DNA of 64,000 nt, taken from positions 341,788-405,787 of the forward strand of contig NZ_JAKNQQ010000004.1 of the NCBI RefSeq assembly GCF_022662475.1, read 5' to 3'. Under the pieces are notes generated by a model that was not told where the DNA came from, did not search any database, and saw only the letters and a program-made list of their open reading frames with translations. Source of the DNA: Sphingomonas sp. TREG-RG-20F-R18-01 (lineage in GTDB: Bacteria; Pseudomonadota; Alphaproteobacteria; Sphingomonadales; Sphingomonadaceae). A program made the position numbers and the translations under genes. Below, piece after piece: positions 59,544-64,000 of the stretch (its first letter is position 1; every line of letters begins with the position of its first letter).

Positions 59544-60617
59544 GTGAGTGATCAGCTCGACCAGACGATCGTCGCTCGCGACGGCCGCATACTTCTGTTC
59601 AGCTGCCAGCGCTTCATCGATGACATCGTCATGGGTAATGGCTGTTTGATCTGCGGGGCCTTCCCGCACGACAAGCAATTCAACGACGAGCACATCGTCC
59701 CGCGTTGGCTACTGAAGCGCTACAACCTTTTCGACAAGACGGTCATACTGCCCACTGGCGAGCATCGTCATTATCGCAGCTATACGGTTCCGTGCTGCGT
59801 CGAATGCAACAGCCTTCTAGGGGTGCAGGTGGAAACGCCAGTCTCCCAATTGTTGGACGGGAAATTTGAGGATTTGGTGCAGCGCCTCGACGAGGCGAAC
59901 CTGAGGCTCCTATTCACCTGGTTGTCGCTGCTCTTCTTCAAGGTCCACCTCAAGGACCGCACCGTAAGGGTGCACAAGGATCGCCGGCTTGGCCACGAGG
60001 TGATCGGAGACATCTACGACTGGGGCGACATGCACCACCTGCATGCCGTCGCGAGATCGCCATTCACTAAGGCAAGCCTGATGCCGGAAACGATCGGCTC
60101 GCTACAGATCTTCGAGATCGACGGCGCGCTTTCGAGCGATGGCTATGATTATCTCGACTTCACCTTCGACCAGACGCTGATCTGTCGGCTCGGCCGGATC
60201 GGCATCGTCGCTACCTTGAACGATTCCACCGCAGCGGAAAGCGCGTGGTCCGAGCGTCTGGACCTTATCGAGGGACCGATTTCGGAGCTGCAACTGCGCG
60301 AGGTCGGGGCGATGTTCGCGGTCGCCAACCGCAATCTGATCAGCCGACCGACGTTCATGTCATTGGTCCACGACAAGACCACCGTCATGATCGCTGGCAC
60401 CCGGCCTCCGCTCAAGCTCAAGGAATTCGATCCGGAAGGTTTCGGTCATGCGCTGCTGTTCGCAGTCCGAAACTTCGTGGACGCTCGTGCCATAAGCGTG
60501 AACGGCACGCGCGACCCTAAGACGGTCGCTGCCGCTATCGAGACTGGATATGTCAGATTCCTCACGATGGATGGCAAATTCATTCCGCCTGCGGCCAATC
60601 AGGACGCCGGCGGCTGA
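59544..60617 (+). CDS. HNH-type (treble-clef) endonuclease-like protein
   Basis: A 357-residue protein from GTG 59544. The N-terminal domain has the HNH metal site: Cys34 and Cys37 (GCLICG), NDEHIVPRWLL with His50, and Cys85-x2-Cys88-Asn89 (CCVECNSLLG). The remaining ~260 residues form a mixed alpha/beta region I cannot assign. It lies 98 bp before, and on the same strand as, the GHKL-nuclease gene and is probably co-expressed with it. Similar HNH proteins occur as effectors in defence islands, but no named system is recognised. Confidence 0.65.
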   Translation: MSDQLDQTIVARDGRILLFSCQRFIDDIVMGNGCLICGAFPHDKQFNDEHIVPRWLLKRYNLFDKTVILPTGEHRHYRSYTVPCCVECNSLLGVQVETPVSQLLDGKFEDLVQRLDEANLRLLFTWLSLLFFKVHLKDRTVRVHKDRRLGHEVIGDIYDWGDMHHLHAVARSPFTKASLMPETIGSLQIFEIDGALSSDGYDYLDFTFDQTLICRLGRIGIVATLNDSTAAESAWSERLDLIEGPISELQLREVGAMFAVANRNLISRPTFMSLVHDKTTVMIAGTRPPLKLKEFDPEGFGHALLFAVRNFVDARAISVNGTRDPKTVAAAIETGYVRFLTMDGKFIPPAANQDAGG

Positions 60618-60715
60618 TGCCTACGGAGTATCCTCGGGCGCACCACGAAGACCGGCTAGAACCGCAAACCGCATGAGAGCGCCTGCCCCACCCGCCTCGG
60701 CTTGACTTCCACAGG

Positions 60716-62755
60716 GTGCCACGTTGTTCTGCGCGCGTGACATCTCTCCGTCCGAACCTTGTGAAGCGCATCGACCGACTACCGAAGCCGACGTCAGTCG
60801 CGGCGGCGATGCAGCCGCTGTTCGAGGCGATCAGCAACGCCATCCATTCGACGCAGAACAAGTTCGGCGAGTCGGTGACGACGAACGGTCGTGTCGTCGT
60901 GACGGTGAACACAAATCGCAAGAAGGAGGGTGTCTGGACTACGGTTGAGGATAACGGGCTTGGCCTCGACGAACGAAATTGGGAGGCCTTCACGACGACA
61001 GACACTGACAACAAGCTCGCCATCGGCGGCAAGGGCGTCGGCCGCCTGTTGTGGCTGGACTGTTTTCAAAAAATCGACGTGAAGACAGTCTTCCAGGATG
61101 ACGATCGTTTGGTGAGCCGGAGCTTCGGGTTCCGTCTGGCGAACGACGATCAGATCGAGGGCTATGTCGAAACACCCGCGGCCTCCGATGCGGGGACTTC
61201 TTTCCACGTCCGCTTCGAGGGCCTGCGCGACAACGGCTACCAAGCTTGTTTTCCCGGGCGTGACAGCTTCGTCTTTCAGCATCTAACGTCCCATTTCCTG
61301 CCGACGTTCATCGGCGGAAGGTGCCCGGCGGTCACGGTCTACGTCGGCGACGAGACGCGCCACTATCCCGGCGACATCGACAAGATCGTGCATCGCAAGG
61401 AGGCCGGGATTGAACTGGTCACAGAGGAGTACGGCAAACTGCTCCTCACCCTCATGGAATGCGATAAGGTGGCGAGCGCCGACCTGAAGGGATCGCATTT
61501 TGTCCACTTCATCGCGCACGATCGGACCGTCTATTCGCAGAGCATCGACGGCAAGCTGGGACTAAAATACTTCGGACCCGGTGGGGACCGCGTGTTCCAC
61601 GCGATCCTGACAGGCGAGTTTCTCGACCGGAACGTGAACCAGGAACGGACCGCCTTCATGTTCGAGGATGTTATCCTCGATCGCATCATCAACGATGTCT
61701 GCACCGTCGAAATCGAGCGCTTTCTGGAGGAGCCGCTGGCCGAGTTGAGCGGAGAGCAACGAGGCATCATCCAGGAGATCACGCAGTCATATCCATCGGT
61801 GGCCTTCGGGAGCACCGAGGAACTGCAGGCGAAGCTGCCTTCTGGTGAACTCAATGACGACGCGATCTACGGGCATCTGTCGCGGGAGCGCTTCAGGCGT
61901 GACCAGCGCCAGGCCGAGAAGATCAGGTCCGTCCTCAATCGGCTAAAGGATGGCGCCGTCACCGTGGATTCTTTCGCAGCGGCGGTGAGCGAGGCTGGCC
62001 AGGCGATTGAGGACGCCGAGCAGCGCAGCCTCGCCGAGTACATCATCCGCCGGAAGGTCGTTCTCGATTTCATCGAGATACTGATGCAGAAGGTCCGCGA
62101 CGACACGCGCGACAGCTCCTACCAGCGCGAGGACGTGCTGCACTCCTTCATCTGCCCGTTACGTGTGAACACGCTCGAAGATGGGACCAAGAAGGTGGCA
62201 CCCGCGAGCTCGCACGACCTGTGGATCGTCGATGAGCGCCTCACCTTCGCGCAATATTTCAGCTCCGATGTCGAATTCAGCGCCCTGTCAGCCGCGACCG
62301 ACAGCGACGAGCGGCCTGATGTGCTCATCTTCGACTACGTCCATGGTCTTCGCCAAGTCGAGGAACCGTCGAAGGTGCTGCTGATCGAGTTCAAGCGCCC
62401 CGGACGGACCAGCTATGCGGACGACGAGAACCCGCAGCTGCAGGTAGAGCGCTATGTCCGCCGGCTGCAATCGGGCACCATGACAGATGTAAAGGGCCGT
62501 CCGATCAAGCTCGATGACCGCACCGTGTTCCACTGCTTCGTCGTCGCCGACATTGTCGGCAAGCTAGACGACTGGACGTACACATGGCAGCGGACTGCGG
62601 ACGGGCGTGGACGGGTCTATCAACCGCGCGACGGGTTTCTTGGTTCGATCGAACTTGTCGGCTGGGATACGCTTCTGGGCGACGCACGGGGGCGCAACCA
62701 GGCTTTCTTCGATCGCGCCGGGATTTCCGGGAAAAGCTACTTCAGCACCGACTAG
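60716..62755 (+). CDS. GHKL (Hsp90-like) ATPase fused to PD-(D/E)xK nuclease domain
   Basis: A 679-residue protein from GTG 60716; GTG 60737 is also possible. The ATP site of the GHKL fold is complete: N-box Glu37/Asn41 (EAISNAIHS), G1 box DNGLGLD at 79-85 and G2 box GGKGVGR at 104-110. A middle region of ~350 residues has helices. The C-terminus has nuclease motifs: Asp535 (RPDVLIFD), Glu558-x-Lys560 (LLIEFKRP) and a Gln576-x3-Tyr580 motif (QVERY), as in RecB/Cas4-like PD-(D/E)xK enzymes. This is ATP-switched nuclease architecture, possibly anti-phage. It follows the HNH gene. Confidence 0.75.
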   Translation: MPRCSARVTSLRPNLVKRIDRLPKPTSVAAAMQPLFEAISNAIHSTQNKFGESVTTNGRVVVTVNTNRKKEGVWTTVEDNGLGLDERNWEAFTTTDTDNKLAIGGKGVGRLLWLDCFQKIDVKTVFQDDDRLVSRSFGFRLANDDQIEGYVETPAASDAGTSFHVRFEGLRDNGYQACFPGRDSFVFQHLTSHFLPTFIGGRCPAVTVYVGDETRHYPGDIDKIVHRKEAGIELVTEEYGKLLLTLMECDKVASADLKGSHFVHFIAHDRTVYSQSIDGKLGLKYFGPGGDRVFHAILTGEFLDRNVNQERTAFMFEDVILDRIINDVCTVEIERFLEEPLAELSGEQRGIIQEITQSYPSVAFGSTEELQAKLPSGELNDDAIYGHLSRERFRRDQRQAEKIRSVLNRLKDGAVTVDSFAAAVSEAGQAIEDAEQRSLAEYIIRRKVVLDFIEILMQKVRDDTRDSSYQREDVLHSFICPLRVNTLEDGTKKVAPASSHDLWIVDERLTFAQYFSSDVEFSALSAATDSDERPDVLIFDYVHGLRQVEEPSKVLLIEFKRPGRTSYADDENPQLQVERYVRRLQSGTMTDVKGRPIKLDDRTVFHCFVVADIVGKLDDWTYTWQRTADGRGRVYQPRDGFLGSIELVGWDTLLGDARGRNQAFFDRAGISGKSYFSTD

Positions 62756-62918
62756 CGCCCTTTCACAGGCTCTCCCGCCAGGGCCCTAGAACTCTTGCAG
62801 TCTAACTGATCTGTCGCAACGAATGGCGGCATTCTCAGCTGCGTGACCCGAAACCTGCGATTCAACTACCGGCCTAGGAATTGATGGGCGGCTCCGACGC
62901 GACGCGTCGGGCGTCAAG

Positions 62919-63365
62919 CTAGCCGGCCTTGGGCTTCTTATTTATGAGCCAGGCGAACCCTCCAAGCCGCCGCCATTTGACGCAGTGCGAGACGAGCTGG
63001 CCGAAGAGTCCGAGCACGAGCAGGCCGACGACCGCGACGTTGACGACCGCAAGGGCCTTCGCATCGTCGAATGTACAAGCCTTCCTCATGCATCGACCCA
63101 CCTCCTGCAGGATCGGGGCAATCTGGTGGAGCAGGATCAAGAAAGTGGTGATCGCAGTTGCGAGCAGCGGCAGCGACCGCGTGAACAGCACCCATCGCAC
63201 AGTGGCCCGCGATTCACCGTCGTTCGCATTCCCGCCGATGTTGGGTTTAAGCGCAAGCGCTGCTGCGACATCCGCTTGCCAAACGACGAATAGCACCGCG
63301 AGGCTCGCTGCAACGAGCGTCGCGGCGACAAGTACCTGATCAAGATTGCCCGCCTCAGCCGCCAT
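62919..63365 (-). CDS. Small three-helix membrane protein
   Basis: A 148-residue protein from ATG 63365, which overlaps the end of the upstream gene by 11 bp. There are three hydrophobic segments: VLVAATLVAASLAVLFVVW, LLATAITTFLILL and VVNVAVVGLLVLGLFGQLV, and a basic C-terminus (INKKPKAG). No family is recognised. The tight coupling to a soluble partner suggests a two-component unit such as a membrane effector with its sensor. Confidence 0.55.
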   Translation of the reverse strand: MAAEAGNLDQVLVAATLVAASLAVLFVVWQADVAAALALKPNIGGNANDGESRATVRWVLFTRSLPLLATAITTFLILLHQIAPILQEVGRCMRKACTFDDAKALAVVNVAVVGLLVLGLFGQLVSHCVKWRRLGGFAWLINKKPKAG

Positions 63366-63948
63366 TCCCGCGCTCGGCAAGAGGGGTAAGTACCTTGATC
63401 AGATATTCTTTGGAGGCGGGGTCCATCCCGTAGAGACTGGCGCTATCCTCTGTCAGTCGAACAAGTGTCATCGGTTCATCGGCTCCGCGGAGCAGATCGT
63501 TGAGTTTACGGACCATGGCCACGTTATCAATCGAGACGAAATGTTTGCCTGCTTTCGCGCCTTCGTCCGGTTTCGCTGCGGTGACGTAGGCCAAGAGTGC
63601 TGCGTTGTAAATTGGCCCGACGCTGACATCGTGTTTCGCTGAGACATTCTGAACAAGGGTCGCGGCGCCGGTCGTGGTCATCTTGAACAGACGGCCGAGC
63701 TCTGCCGGCTTGGGGATTGCGCCGAGGCCGTGGCGAATGATCGCAACCAAACGGGGTTCGCGTACGTCAGTCGCACTGGTGATCGGCGCGGCGCCGGTGA
63801 ACATCTCGATATATTCGTGGGCCGCGGCCTTTACGTAAGGCCCGAGCTTCGCGCCGAGTTCCCCTTCCGTGCACCCGAACAAGTCGCGCAAGACGCGCAC
63901 TGTCGCATCGTCGAGCTGTAGGTCGGTCGTGATCTTCACATCTGCCAT
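63355..63948 (-). CDS. Hypothetical soluble protein coupled to the membrane protein
   Basis: A 197-residue, mostly helical protein with no signal peptide (MADVKITTDLQLDDATVRVL ... MTTTGAATLVQNVSAKHDVS ... YLIKVLTPLAERGNGG). No family or motif is recognised. Its stop lies inside the start region of the downstream membrane-protein gene, indicating translational coupling. ATG 63948 is preceded by promoter-like sequence up to the window end. Confidence 0.55.
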   Translation of the reverse strand: MADVKITTDLQLDDATVRVLRDLFGCTEGELGAKLGPYVKAAAHEYIEMFTGAAPITSATDVREPRLVAIIRHGLGAIPKPAELGRLFKMTTTGAATLVQNVSAKHDVSVGPIYNAALLAYVTAAKPDEGAKAGKHFVSIDNVAMVRKLNDLLRGADEPMTLVRLTEDSASLYGMDPASKEYLIKVLTPLAERGNGG

Positions 63949-64000
63949 GACGATAATCTATCCGTTTTGCCGAAATGCGCAGCCTGACAAGCGTCCTAGC

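Larger units (their letters stand above)
57404..64000. mobile_element. Genomic island in comM, left part (Tn7-like/TniQ type likely)
   Basis: Everything right of the comM break is foreign to the flanking core: lower GC at 57.4-58.7 kb, a TniQ-like gene, a serine recombinase with a res-like region, and cargo (HNH protein, GHKL-nuclease fusion, two-gene unit). The element begins TGTGG or GTGG directly after GGCGGCGGT. Tn7-like ends commonly begin TGT, and AbaR islands of Acinetobacter use comM as target. Transposase genes (tniA/tniB or tnsABC) are not in the window, so the element must continue past 64000 or be a remnant. Confidence 0.75.

Overview
The window looks like a chromosomal segment of a Sphingomonas-type alphaproteobacterium (Sphingomonadales). 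The evidence is high GC content, an atpHAGDC operon, a bacteriophytochrome with an HWE kinase, two PEPxxWA-CTERM proteins, a PepSY/TonB-receptor pair and several families of short GC-rich inverted repeats between genes. No rRNA, tRNA or CRISPR array was recognised.

Layout. 1-6.9 kb: an AraC regulator 3 bp before a bacteriophytochrome hybrid kinase, a lone cpaF pilus ATPase and a GT-C type membrane protein. 6.9-11.9 kb: the F1 part of ATP synthase on the minus strand (atpH-A-G-D-C), with hairpin repeats directly after the alpha and beta genes. 12-20 kb: a chemoreceptor, dienelactone hydrolase, Ada, a CPBP protease, a secreted/membrane S1C protease and a BNR sialidase-fold protein. 20-23.7 kb: a likely iron-regulated unit (PepSY protein, a 55-residue membrane protein, TonB-dependent receptor) behind two inverted repeats that resemble Fur sites. 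23.8-36.5 kb: housekeeping genes (priA, xerC, gshB, dedA, yraN, rsmI, LpoA-like lipoprotein, hemW, rdgB, rph) mixed with a CAP lipoprotein and a PEPxxWA-CTERM protein. 36.6-45.3 kb: a TonB-like protein followed by a tandem repeat array, an SRPBCC-ADH-SDR operon, hrcA-grpE, a glycosyltransferase and dapE. 45.5-51.7 kb: a second PEPxxWA-CTERM gene behind a sigma-54-like promoter, a GST-like protein, a ClC channel, a YgiB/YgiC-like pair with OsmC and a small secreted protein. 51.8-56.5 kb: a second tandem array, then the conserved rpmH-rnpA-yidD-yidC-engB block on the minus strand and a PGPGW membrane protein.

56.6-64 kb: comM is cut after about 280 codons. From about 57.4 kb to the window end lies foreign DNA, with lower GC in its first part. 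It holds a TniQ-like gene, a serine recombinase with a probable res site between the two, an HNH-type protein, a GHKL ATPase fused to a PD-(D/E)xK nuclease domain, and a two-gene unit (soluble protein plus three-helix membrane protein). comM is a known integration site for Tn7-like/AbaR-type islands, so this is probably the left part of such an island. The HNH and ATPase-nuclease genes are the best candidate for an undescribed, possibly anti-phage, system.

The second unusual feature is a pair of tandem arrays, one just downstream of engB and one just downstream of the tonB-like gene. Each unit of about 233-242 bp consists of an inverted REP pair plus a degenerate copy of the 3' end of the neighbouring gene, which suggests repeated duplication of 'gene tail + REP'.
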